Shown here: one piece after another, positions 1 through 6,589 of the stretch
Position numbering within the stretch: position 1 is the stretch's first letter
How the letters are laid out: each line of letters begins with the position of its first letter
Assembly: GCA_012837565.1 (NCBI GenBank)
Contig: DUQY01000260.1
Location: 1 to 16,220 of the forward strand
DNA length: 16,220 bases
Reading direction: 5' to 3'
Origin: Bacteroidales bacterium
Lineage (GTDB): Bacteria > Bacteroidota > Bacteroidia > Bacteroidales > P3
Position numbers and translations under genes: made by a program
The notes under the pieces: model-generated
What the model saw: the letters and a program-made list of their open reading frames with translations, nothing else
The model's database searches: none
Told to the model about the DNA's origin: nothing

Positions 1-158
1 GAGCCTTACCTACCGAGTATTCAATTTTTACTACTTACAAAGTTTAACATGTTAAAAAGGTAATGTCAAACCAAAAGAGGGGCTGTTTTTAAATGATTCA
101 AACGATTTTAGGCAAAAGCCCGTTTCCAACTATTTAAACGCAGAGTTAACCTCGTTAC

Positions 159-197
159 ATGCCCATATCACGAGGTCTGAGATGCCTATATCACAAG
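159..197. repeat. Short imperfect direct repeat
   Basis: Two 16-base copies beginning ATGCC, at 159-174 and 182-197, differ at two positions only. They sit 30-70 bases upstream of the predicted -33 element of tsaB-trmB. Two half-sites at about two helical turns would suit a regulator, but this is inference; chance is possible in AT-rich DNA. Confidence 0.4.
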
Positions 198-226
198 ATT
201 GAATTAGCGAAGTAAAAGTTTAAGTC

Positions 227-256
227 TTTGTTTTAATGTTTTTTTTCGTACTTTTG
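227..256 (+). promoter_or_regulatory. Bacteroidota-type promoter for tsaB-trmB
   Basis: TTTG at 227-230 and TACTTTTG at 249-256, separated by 18 bases, match the Bacteroidota primary-sigma pattern (-33 TTTG, -7 TAnnTTTG). The expected transcript start near 263 leaves a leader of about 23 bases before the tsaB ATG, which is preceded by A-rich sequence rather than a Shine-Dalgarno motif, as usual in this phylum. Confidence 0.6.
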
Positions 257-285
257 CTTCCTTATTTTAATCAAAGAGATAGAAA

Positions 286-990
286 ATGAACGATAATTTA
301 CCTTTAATCTTAAATATAGAAACATCAACTCAAATATGTTCTGTGGCTTTGGCTAAGGGAAATACGTTGATTGCTAAAAGGTTAATTGATATTCCAAATG
401 CTCATTCTTCAAAGCTTTCTTTGCTTGTGGAAGAGGTGATGAAAGAGGGGGGTATAACCTATTCTCAGCTTTCGGCAATTGCGGTTAGTAAGGGTCCAGG
501 CTCATATACAGGACTTAGGATTGGCGTTTCAACGGCAAAGGGTTTTGCTTATGCCTTAGATATTCCTCTTATTAGCGTAGAAACTCTTAGGATATTAGAA
601 AAGGGAGTTCAGAAGGCATATCCGAATAAATGCACTGTTTCGATGATTGATGCAAGAAGGATGGAGGTTTATTCTATTATTTATGATGAAAAGGGGAATA
701 TTATTAAGGATATTTCGGCTGATATAATTGAAAAAGGGATTTACGATAATTATTTAAAGCAAGATAAGGAATTTGTATTTGTTGGTGATGGGGCAGAGAA
801 GACAATGGAGTTTTTTGATGAGAAAACAAATATATTTTACGATAAAAAAATAATATTGGATGCAGAGCTTATGACTTCTATTGCCTACGATAAGTTTATG
901 GAAGGAGATTTTGAGGATGTGGCTTACTTTGAACCTTATTATTTAAAGAATTTTGTGGCTGGAGTTTCTAAGGTTAAGGGACTTTATTAG
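286..990 (+). CDS. tsaB: tRNA threonylcarbamoyladenosine biosynthesis protein TsaB
   Basis: TsaB (YeaZ) is the non-catalytic ASKHA-fold partner of TsaD. In bacteria TsaB, TsaD and TsaE transfer threonylcarbamoyl from TC-AMP to A37 of ANN-decoding tRNAs in the cytoplasm. The 234-residue protein has the family length and opens with the expected strand and ILNIETST loop (residues 8-15). The diagnostic GPGSYTGLR segment is at residues 70-78, followed by the helix that forms the TsaB-TsaD interface in characterised homologues. The ATG at 286 is the first in frame after the promoter at 249-256. The gene is 11 bases upstream of trmB, another tRNA-modification gene, so the two are probably co-transcribed. 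Identification is firm; the C-terminal half is more divergent, which is normal for this family. Confidence 0.95.
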   Translation: MNDNLPLILNIETSTQICSVALAKGNTLIAKRLIDIPNAHSSKLSLLVEEVMKEGGITYSQLSAIAVSKGPGSYTGLRIGVSTAKGFAYALDIPLISVETLRILEKGVQKAYPNKCTVSMIDARRMEVYSIIYDEKGNIIKDISADIIEKGIYDNYLKQDKEFVFVGDGAEKTMEFFDEKTNIFYDKKIILDAELMTSIAYDKFMEGDFEDVAYFEPYYLKNFVAGVSKVKGLY

Positions 991-1001
991 AAAAAAGAAA
1001 A

Positions 1002-1667
1002 ATGGGAAAAGATAAATTAAGACGTTTTGCAGAGAATGACACCTTCCATAATATGTTTCAAGAGCAGTATTTGGACTTAAAAGAAAAGGGAGGCTTCTTT
1101 TTGAAAGGAAAATGGAGGCAAGAGTTTTTCAAGAACGATAATCCAATAGTTTTGGAACTTGGATGTGGAAAGGGAGAATACACGGTTGGTCTTGCTGAAA
1201 AGTATATAGAGAAAAACTTTATTGGTATTGATATAAAAGGTGCAAGGATGTGGAGGGGTTGTAAGACTTCTAATGAGAATGGTATGAATAATGTTGCTTT
1301 TATTCGTAGCCAAATTGAGATTATTGATATGTATTTTGGGGAGAATGAGGTGGATGAAATTTGGATTACCTTTCCTGACCCACAACTAAAGAAACCTAAC
1401 AAAAGACTTACCTCAAATAGGTTTTTGGAAAGGTATAGAAAGGTTTTGAAAAAAGGAGGTATAATACATCTAAAGACTGATTCACAGGAGCTTTATTCCT
1501 TTACTATGGATGAGGTTCTTTTGCCTAATAAAATGAATGTGTTATTCCATTCAAATGACCTCTATGCCTCTGGGCTCAATGATGATGTTATTGAGATTAA
1601 TACCTTCTATGAGGGAATTTATTTGAAGCAAGCAAAACCTATAACTTACATTAAGTTTGAAATTTAG
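1002..1667 (+). CDS. trmB: tRNA (guanine-N7-)-methyltransferase TrmB
   Basis: TrmB uses S-adenosylmethionine to make m7G at position 46 in the variable loop of tRNAs. The 221-residue protein has a Rossmann-fold methyltransferase core: SAM motif I LELGCGKGEY at residues 51-60, the acidic motif II at FIGIDIKGARMW (about 73-84), and the family signature WITFPDPQLKK at 121-131 with RLT just after it, which lines the active site. KTD at 158-160 begins the final conserved block. The start ATG lies 11 bases after the tsaB stop in an A-rich gap with no promoter or terminator, so the two tRNA genes form one transcription unit. No clear terminator follows; readthrough into the TPR gene 102 bases downstream is possible. 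Confidence 0.95.
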   Translation: MGKDKLRRFAENDTFHNMFQEQYLDLKEKGGFFLKGKWRQEFFKNDNPIVLELGCGKGEYTVGLAEKYIEKNFIGIDIKGARMWRGCKTSNENGMNNVAFIRSQIEIIDMYFGENEVDEIWITFPDPQLKKPNKRLTSNRFLERYRKVLKKGGIIHLKTDSQELYSFTMDEVLLPNKMNVLFHSNDLYASGLNDDVIEINTFYEGIYLKQAKPITYIKFEI

Positions 1668-1769
1668 GTCATAATAAAGCAACAAAAAACAGGTTAACAA
1701 CGTTACAAATATTAGAAAAAGAAATATTATAAAAGAATAAGAAACATTACTAATCAAAAACATAAAAAG

Positions 1770-2777
1770 ATGAGAAAATTAATTTTAGCTTTAATGCTAT
1801 CTATTGTTTGCTTAGGAGCAAATGCACAAACCCCTGAAGAGGCCGAAAACATTAACAAATGGATTGATACTTACCAACAGCTAAATGAGGCAAAGGATTG
1901 GAACGGTATGGTTTCTAAAGCAGGACTTTGTAAACAAGAAATCCCAGAATGGGAATATGTTTATTATTATTCAGGTATTGCATATTATAACCTACAACAA
2001 TATGATAATGCTATAATGAATTTTTCAATCTTCATAGATAAAAACCAGACAGAAGCAGGTGCTTATTTGCTTAGAGGACATTCGTATTCTGAAAAGAAAG
2101 ACATAACAAAAGCAATTGCAGACTATGATTCTTACTTAGCAGTAAACCCTAACGATATTCCAACAATGTTATCAAAAGCAAATGCTTACCTTAATGTTAA
2201 TGACCTAAACTCTTATGTTAAAGAACTTGGAATGGTTATTGAGAAGGATGCAACAAATGTTAGCTTATTAGAAAATAGAGCAAATGCAAATGCTAATTTA
2301 CTTAACTGGGATGCAACAATTGCAGATTATAACAAGTTAATAGCAATGGATGCAACAAAGGTTGATTATTATAATAACCGAGCTTATGCAAACTATTCTT
2401 TAAAAACTCCTGAAAGCTATGCCTTAGCAATTGCTGACTATAACAAAGTTGTTGAACTGGGAGCAGGAAACGAAAATACTTATATTATGTTAACTGCATT
2501 AAATGGTGCAATGAAAGATATTCAAGCAGAGATTAAGGCTTGGGACAAATTAATTGAATTACAACCAACTAATATCGACAATGTTTACCGTCGTGGTGCT
2601 GCAAAATATAATGCAAAAGACTATAAGGGAGCAATTGCTGACTTCGATAAAGTTATTAAAGAAGATCCAAAACACATAAACGCATTAAAGCGTCGTGCAA
2701 CTTCAAAAACCAAAGCAGGAGATACTGCAGGAGCTCAGGCTGATGCTAAGCTTATAAAAGAACTTGAAGGAAAGTAA
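1770..2777 (+). CDS. Secreted tetratricopeptide-repeat protein, function unknown
   Basis: The protein has 335 residues. The first 19 form a classical signal peptide (MRK, hydrophobic stretch, then ANA with likely cleavage before Q20), so it is exported to the periplasm. It has no lipobox. The rest is a TPR solenoid: helix pairs with the YYxxGxAYYNLQQYDNAI type of signature at about residues 65-90, then units near 97-128, 166-195, 200-230 and 267-300, several reading xAIADYxK or AIADFDKVI. No enzymatic domain is visible, so it is probably a scaffold; a partner cannot be named from sequence. The leader is A-rich (AAAACATAAAAAGATG). A possible -7 box TAAGTTTG lies at 1652-1659 inside the end of trmB, without a good -33 element. 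Codons such as CGT are more frequent than in tsaB-trmB, which may mean higher expression. A strong terminator follows. Confidence 0.85.
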   Translation: MRKLILALMLSIVCLGANAQTPEEAENINKWIDTYQQLNEAKDWNGMVSKAGLCKQEIPEWEYVYYYSGIAYYNLQQYDNAIMNFSIFIDKNQTEAGAYLLRGHSYSEKKDITKAIADYDSYLAVNPNDIPTMLSKANAYLNVNDLNSYVKELGMVIEKDATNVSLLENRANANANLLNWDATIADYNKLIAMDATKVDYYNNRAYANYSLKTPESYALAIADYNKVVELGAGNENTYIMLTALNGAMKDIQAEIKAWDKLIELQPTNIDNVYRRGAAKYNAKDYKGAIADFDKVIKEDPKHINALKRRATSKTKAGDTAGAQADAKLIKELEGK

Positions 2778-2810
2778 GAAACAGTTAAAGAAATAAAACT
2801 TATATAATTA

Positions 2811-2846
2811 AATGCAATAAACTCAAAAGGTTTATTGCATTTTTTT
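2811..2846 (+). terminator. Rho-independent terminator of the TPR gene
   Basis: A perfect 12-base-pair stem, AATGCAATAAAC (2811-2822) with GTTTATTGCATT (2830-2841), encloses a 7-base loop and runs into a T tract (2840-2846). It starts 33 bases after the TPR stop codon. The right arm overlaps the start of repeat copy A (2834-2877). Confidence 0.85.
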
Positions 2847-2877
2847 ATTTCCCTTCCGACAATAGGGGTTTGTTTTT
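2834..2877. repeat. Direct repeat, copy A (44 bases)
   Basis: Matches 3267-3309 in the same orientation, with one missing T in a T run and two substitutions. The core reads TTTCCCTTCCGACAA and contains a small CCCT/AGGG hairpin. The copy starts within the right arm of the TPR terminator. Weak similarity seems to extend some 15 bases further left in both copies. Confidence 0.85.
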
Positions 2878-3160
2878 CCTGACTTTGATTAATCTTTTTA
2901 CTATATTATATATTAATTGCCATATCAGATTATTATAGGCTTTTGGGCACGTTTTAGGGTGTCGTAAAGTGAAATTACTTATTTTTGCTGGATGTATGTA
3001 CGCAGAAAACCTAATATATCCCCTAAGTACTCCCATCCTCAAGTAGTTTTAGGGTTACTTGGTAAGTGAAGGAAGTATATACTTATCAACAATAAAATAA
3101 GCTTTGACAAGCTGAGATAGCATTTATTATAATGAAAAGGGTGAAGATTTAGGACGCAAA

Positions 3161-3242
3161 ATTAAAACGCTATAACAATTTACTGAAACGCTGTTTTAAA
3201 AAAATGAAACGCTGTTTCAGGAAATTAAAACAGCGTTTCATT
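3161..3242 (-). repeat. 21-base-period dispersed repeat, site 1
   Basis: AAACGCT recurs at 3165, 3186 and 3207, exactly 21 bases apart, and again inverted as AGCGTTT at 3232-3238. Read on the minus strand, the 60 bases 3224-3165 align without gaps to plus-strand 11032-11091 at about 46 of 60 positions, by manual count. Shared words include TTTCCTGAA, CAGCGTTT and CAGTAAAT. The two sites are therefore members of one dispersed family. Confidence 0.75.
3197..3242 (-). terminator. Rho-independent terminator of the MFS gene
   Basis: Read on the minus strand, a perfect 15-base-pair stem (arms 3242-3228 and 3217-3203) with a 10-base loop is followed by an uninterrupted T run (plus-strand A run 3198-3204). 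It begins 34 bases beyond the MFS stop. The hairpin is built from the 21-base repeat family described at this site. Confidence 0.75.
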
Positions 3243-3266
3243 AAGACCCCGTTTTTTCAAATTTAT

Positions 3267-3309
3267 ATTGCATTTTTTATTTCCCTTCCGACAAGAGGGT
3301 TTTGTTTTT
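3267..3309. repeat. Direct repeat, copy B (43 bases), overlapping the MFS 3' end
   Basis: Second copy of 2834-2877. Its right 30 bases (3280-3309) are the last ten codons of the MFS gene and the stop codon is at 3277-3279. The encoded tail KNKTLLSEGK is mirrored by KNKPLLSEGK plus stop in the matching frame of copy A. This suggests the repeat provides the C-terminus of the transporter. Confidence 0.85.
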
Positions 3310-4482
3310 AGATAGGGCGAAGCTTAGGGCGATTATAATAAGACCTGTTATAATAAGTATTGTATCTATTGAAACAAAGTCAGCAATAGGTCCAAAAACA
3401 ATCATACCAAGAGGAACCATCGATGTGCTAATCATTGCTAAGATTCCAAAGACTCTTCCAAGGTATTCTTCCTCTACTTTCTCTTGTATTAGAACGGTTG
3501 AGGTTGTGTGGAAGAGAGGAACAGCAAGTCCCATCATAATAATCACCGTACAGTAGAACCAAAAGAAGATGGTGAATCCAAGTAAGAAGGTTGTAAGACC
3601 TGTTATTGAAAAAGCAAATGCCATAAGGTTTATCTTGTTCTTAAAGACTTTGAAATATCCAACAATCAATCCACCCATCATCATTCCAATTGAGAATGCT
3701 ATTTCAATGGCTGTTAGTCGCCAAACCTCGGGTCCGTAGTTTCTAACAACTTGCAAAGGAGTTAAAAAGGTAACAGGAGCTATAAGGAAGTAGAAAAACA
3801 AACAGAAGATTATGAAATTCCTAATATATCTATGGGTTCTGATATAGTTAACACCTTCTTTTAGGTCTTGAAGATAGGATTTGGCTTTTCTATCTAAGGC
3901 CTTTGCGTGAGTTGGTATCTTAATGAAGAATATAAATATTATAACAGCAAACAAAGCGGTGAAGACATCAATAAAGAATATGGATTCTATGCTTGCAAAT
4001 GCAAGAAGGAAAGCTGCTAACATTGGAGATAGTAGAAGAATAACAGAATTAATGCTACTATTTATTCCATTTACTTTTCTTAGGTTTGTTTTTGGAACAA
4101 ATTGAGGGATAATGGCTCCAACGGCAGGTCCTTGAATTCCTGAACCAATAGACCTCATTGCCATAACAACAAATAATAGCCAAATATAATTGTGACCAAA
4201 CATAAATAAGATGGCAAGTGCAAGGGTTGCAAGTGCAATGAAGGAGTCGGCAATAATAATAATAAGCTTTCTATTATACCTATCTGCCCACACTCCTGCA
4301 AAGGGAGAGAGGAAGAAGGCAGGAACAAAACCGCAGATTATAGATACTGTCATCATTAGTCCTGATTTGGTTACCAAAGTTATATGCCACATTATCGCAT
4401 ATTGGACTAGTGAAGACCCAAAATGGGACACTGCTTGACTTCCAAGAAATAAAGCTACATTCTTAATCCAAGTTTTCGGCAT
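3277..4482 (-). CDS. MFS efflux transporter, MefA/EntS-like (MFS_3 type)
   Basis: This 401-residue inner-membrane protein of the major facilitator superfamily has about 12 hydrophobic segments. The motif A loop between helices 2 and 3 is GVWADRYNRK (residues 63-72). The N-terminal SQAVSHFGSSLVQYAIMWH and the segment RSIGSGIQGPAVGAIIPQFVP resemble proton-driven exporters of the MefA (macrolide) and EntS (siderophore) type. The substrate cannot be told from sequence, so it should not be called a resistance gene. The last ten residues are hydrophilic and lie wholly within a 43-base repeat also found 433 bases away, so the native C-terminus was probably replaced or extended. The gene has its own divergent promoter region shared with mutA and a strong terminator, so it is monocistronic. 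Confidence 0.88.
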   Translation of the reverse strand: MPKTWIKNVALFLGSQAVSHFGSSLVQYAIMWHITLVTKSGLMMTVSIICGFVPAFFLSPFAGVWADRYNRKLIIIIADSFIALATLALAILFMFGHNYIWLLFVVMAMRSIGSGIQGPAVGAIIPQFVPKTNLRKVNGINSSINSVILLLSPMLAAFLLAFASIESIFFIDVFTALFAVIIFIFFIKIPTHAKALDRKAKSYLQDLKEGVNYIRTHRYIRNFIIFCLFFYFLIAPVTFLTPLQVVRNYGPEVWRLTAIEIAFSIGMMMGGLIVGYFKVFKNKINLMAFAFSITGLTTFLLGFTIFFWFYCTVIIMMGLAVPLFHTTSTVLIQEKVEEEYLGRVFGILAMISTSMVPLGMIVFGPIADFVSIDTILIITGLIIIALSFALSKNKTLLSEGK

Positions 4483-4508
4483 ATTGTTTTATTCTAAGTT
4501 TTAATCGG

Positions 4509-4516
4509 CAAAAATA
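4509..4516 (-). promoter_or_regulatory. Putative -7 box for the MFS gene
   Basis: On the minus strand TATTTTTG matches TAnnTTTG and lies 26 bases upstream of the MFS ATG (4482). No good -33 TTTG is found at the expected distance. It overlaps the left arm of the inverted repeat 4511-4558. Confidence 0.4.
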
Positions 4517-4558
4517 AGACAATAATATTAATTAATAGGTATGACTTGGTCTTATTTT
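4511..4558. repeat. Inverted repeat in the MFS/mutA divergent gap
   Basis: AAAATAAGAC (4511-4520) and GTCTTATTTT (4549-4558) are perfect 10-base inverted arms, 28 bases apart, with a 12-base palindrome TATTAATTAATA (4526-4537) between them. The left arm covers most of the putative MFS -7 box, so it could be an operator; this is inference. Confidence 0.5.
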
Positions 4559-4631
4559 AAATTAATGCCTTATTGTGAAGCAGATATTGATTTTTATAAT
4601 CTAAAGATTAGGTTATATCTTAATTTCTTTA

Positions 4632-4639
4632 TAATTTTG
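4632..4639 (+). promoter_or_regulatory. Putative -7 box for mutA
   Basis: TAATTTTG fits TAnnTTTG. A degenerate -33 candidate (TTAG, 4608-4611) is 20 bases upstream. The leader to the mutA ATG at 4678 would be about 30 bases. No cobalamin riboswitch is recognisable in this short leader. Confidence 0.5.
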
Positions 4640-4677
4640 CAATCTAAATTCTGATAAATAACTTAATACTAAATATA

Positions 4678-6498
4678 ATGAATAACGATAAACTATTTTC
4701 TGAGTTTCCTCCAGTTTCAACAGAGAAATGGGAAGAAGTGATAATGGCAGATCTTAAAGGGGCTGACTATACAAAGAGGTTAGTATGGAAAACATTAGAT
4801 GGATTTGATGTGCAACCGTATTACAGAGCAGAAGACCTTAAAGGTCTTAACTTACACCCTTCAACAAAAGAAACAAATAACTGGGATATCCGTCAAGATA
4901 TTTTTGAATGTGATATTAAAACTGCTAATGCTATTGCTCTTGCTGGGATTAAAAGAGGAGTGAATTCAATTGGTTTTGATGCTGTAAACGTTGAAACAGA
5001 TAAGGATTTAGAAATTCTTTTAGCAGGAATTGATATTACAAAGGTAAAGATTAACTTCTTAATGGCTAAATGTTTTTTTGAGTTAACTAAGAAATTTGTA
5101 GCTTTTGTTAAGGCTAAATCAATTGATAAGAACTTAGTTTTAGGTTCTCTAAATTTTGACCCATACGTTAACGCTCTTTACACAGGAAAACTTTGTTGTA
5201 CTGAAAAAGTAATAGCAGAAAAAGGAGCTGAACTAATGAACCTTGTTAAAGAAAGTATTCCTAATTTTGACGTTATTACTATTAATGGTAACCTGTTCAA
5301 TAATGCAGGAGCTTCACTTGTTCAAGAATTAGCATATACTTTATCAGCAGCTAACGATTATCTTTTCACGCTAACAGATAATGGTATTCCAGCTCATTCA
5401 GTTGGTTACAGAACTGTATTCTCTTTTGCAACAGGAAGCAACTACTTTATGGAAATTGCTAAAATACGTGCTTCAAGAATTCTTTGGAAGAAGATTATGC
5501 AAGAGTATAATCCTAAATGCGAGTCAGCGTATGATGTATTTGTTGCAACTCAAAGTTCATTCTACAATAAGTCAATCTACGATCCGTACGTTAATATGCT
5601 AAGAACAACAACAGAATCTATGTCTGCTGCAATTGCTGGAGCTGATTCAATTTCTGTTTACCCATTCGACTCAACTTATAAAGAATCTGATGAGTTCTCT
5701 CGTCGTATTGCTAATAACCAACAAATAATCTTAAAGGAAGAATCTTATTTAGATAAGGTTGTTGATCCTTCAGCAGGAAGTTACTTTATTGAAAACCTTA
5801 CAAATTCAATTGCATCTCATGCTTGGGATATCTTTAAAGCAATTGAGGCTAAGGGAGGCTTTCTTGCAGCAATTAAGTCAGGATATATTCAAGATGAGAT
5901 TGAAAAGACAGCTGCAATTCGTCAAAAAGAAGTTGCAACTCGTAAGACAGCAATTCTTGGTACTAACCAATATCCTAACCTAAATGAGAAAATGGCTGAT
6001 AGTGTTTCTTCAACATGTAATAGCTATGAAAACCCTTCAAATGAAATCAGACCTCTTACTTGGAATCGTGCAAGTGAAGCTTTTGAAGATTTGAGAATGG
6101 CAGTTGAAAAATCATCTCATACTCCTAAGGTATTCCTTCTAACATATGGTAATCTTGCAATGCGTAAGGCTAGAGCAAGTTTTGCAACAGGTTTGTTTGG
6201 AGTTGCAGGATATGAAATTATTGATAATATTGGCTTTGATACTCCAGAGATGGGTGCAGAGGCAGCTCTTAAATCAAATTGCGATATAGTTGTTTTCTGC
6301 TCCTCAGATGATGAATATGCAGAATTGGTTGAAAAAGCTCTTCCTATGCTTAAAACAAAGGTTAAGCATGTTGTAGTTGCTGGATATCCAGAAGCTCAAA
6401 TAGAAAACTTTACTGCACAAGGAGTAACAGATTTTATACATGTTAAAACTAATGTTTTAGACAGTCTGACAAAATACAATTCTCTATTAGTGAAATAA
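4678..6498 (+). CDS. mutA: Methylmalonyl-CoA mutase small (beta) subunit
   Basis: MutA pairs with the catalytic subunit MutB in the adenosylcobalamin-dependent interconversion of succinyl-CoA and (R)-methylmalonyl-CoA, part of the propionate/succinate route in Bacteroidales. The 606-residue protein starts LFSEFPPVSTEKWEEVI, the family N-terminus, followed by a TIM-barrel-like domain with VVDPSAGSYFIE near residues 361-372. The C-terminal flavodoxin-like domain (about 475-606) has YGNLAMRKARASFA where MutB-type subunits carry the cobalt-ligating DxHxxG, as expected for the non-catalytic subunit. It ends GYPEAQIENF...FIHVKTNVLD, typical of MutA. Unusually, no mutB follows: a strong terminator begins 23 bases after the stop and the next gene is on the other strand. 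Frequent CGT and AAC codons suggest high expression. Confidence 0.93.
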   Translation: MNNDKLFSEFPPVSTEKWEEVIMADLKGADYTKRLVWKTLDGFDVQPYYRAEDLKGLNLHPSTKETNNWDIRQDIFECDIKTANAIALAGIKRGVNSIGFDAVNVETDKDLEILLAGIDITKVKINFLMAKCFFELTKKFVAFVKAKSIDKNLVLGSLNFDPYVNALYTGKLCCTEKVIAEKGAELMNLVKESIPNFDVITINGNLFNNAGASLVQELAYTLSAANDYLFTLTDNGIPAHSVGYRTVFSFATGSNYFMEIAKIRASRILWKKIMQEYNPKCESAYDVFVATQSSFYNKSIYDPYVNMLRTTTESMSAAIAGADSISVYPFDSTYKESDEFSRRIANNQQIILKEESYLDKVVDPSAGSYFIENLTNSIASHAWDIFKAIEAKGGFLAAIKSGYIQDEIEKTAAIRQKEVATRKTAILGTNQYPNLNEKMADSVSSTCNSYENPSNEIRPLTWNRASEAFEDLRMAVEKSSHTPKVFLLTYGNLAMRKARASFATGLFGVAGYEIIDNIGFDTPEMGAEAALKSNCDIVVFCSSDDEYAELVEKALPMLKTKVKHVVVAGYPEAQIENFTAQGVTDFIHVKTNVLDSLTKYNSLLVK

Positions 6499-6521
6499 AC
6501 TCTAATAAGATATTAAAAAAG

Positions 6522-6560
6522 AAAGCGTCATCAAATTAATTTTTGATGACGCTTTTGTTT
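6522..6560. terminator. Two-way rho-independent terminator (mutA / regulator)
   Basis: AAAGCGTCATCAAA (6522-6535) and TTTGATGACGCTTT (6542-6555) form a 14-base-pair stem with a 6-base loop. A T-rich tract follows on the plus strand and an A-rich tract (about 6514-6524) serves the minus strand. It lies between the convergent mutA and regulator genes and can end both transcripts. Confidence 0.9.
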
Positions 6561-6589
6561 TAGTCTAAAACTAAGAAAAGAACATTGTT

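Larger units (their letters stand above)
1..285. other. Upstream non-coding region with small repeats
   Basis: No convincing gene is visible; all three forward frames entering from the left edge stop by about position 63, so at most the last few codons of an upstream gene could lie here. It contains a perfect 14-base palindrome TTTAACATGTTAAA (43-56), a 16-base imperfect direct repeat (159-174 and 182-197, 14 of 16 identical, 23-base spacing) and a 6-base-pair inverted repeat ACCTCG/CGAGGT (149-154, 171-176) overlapping the first repeat copy. The tsaB promoter lies at its right end. No function is assigned to the repeats. Confidence 0.5.
2778..3276. other. Convergent intergenic region, repeat-rich, no credible gene
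   Basis: A 499-base gap lies between the stops of the TPR gene (+) and the MFS gene (-). It holds the TPR terminator (2811-2846), direct-repeat copy A (2834-2877), an unassigned segment (2878-3160), a 21-base-period repeat block (about 3161-3242) that also forms the MFS terminator, and most of the non-coding part of repeat copy B. Within the unassigned segment GTTTTAGGGT occurs twice (2951-2960, 3046-3055), each followed loosely by a GTAA..GTGAA stretch. There is an imperfect hairpin CCCTAA/TTAGGG (3021-3026, 3049-3054), a 12-base palindrome AAGTATATACTT (3073-3084) and a small AGCTT/AAGCT hairpin (3100-3113). A 65-codon minus-strand frame (3042-2845) looks spurious. Confidence 0.7.

Noticed and set aside
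1..63. C-terminal end of an upstream gene
   Set aside because: Each forward frame has only a few codons before a stop; none gives a recognisable family tail.
2845..3042. 65-codon minus-strand frame in the convergent gap
   Set aside because: It has no recognisable domain or promoter; its only notable part is the tail encoded by the direct repeat, which explains the similarity to the MFS C-terminus without a gene.
4483..4677. Cobalamin riboswitch before mutA
   Set aside because: The leader from the predicted start is only about 30 bases and no B12-box-like sequence is visible.
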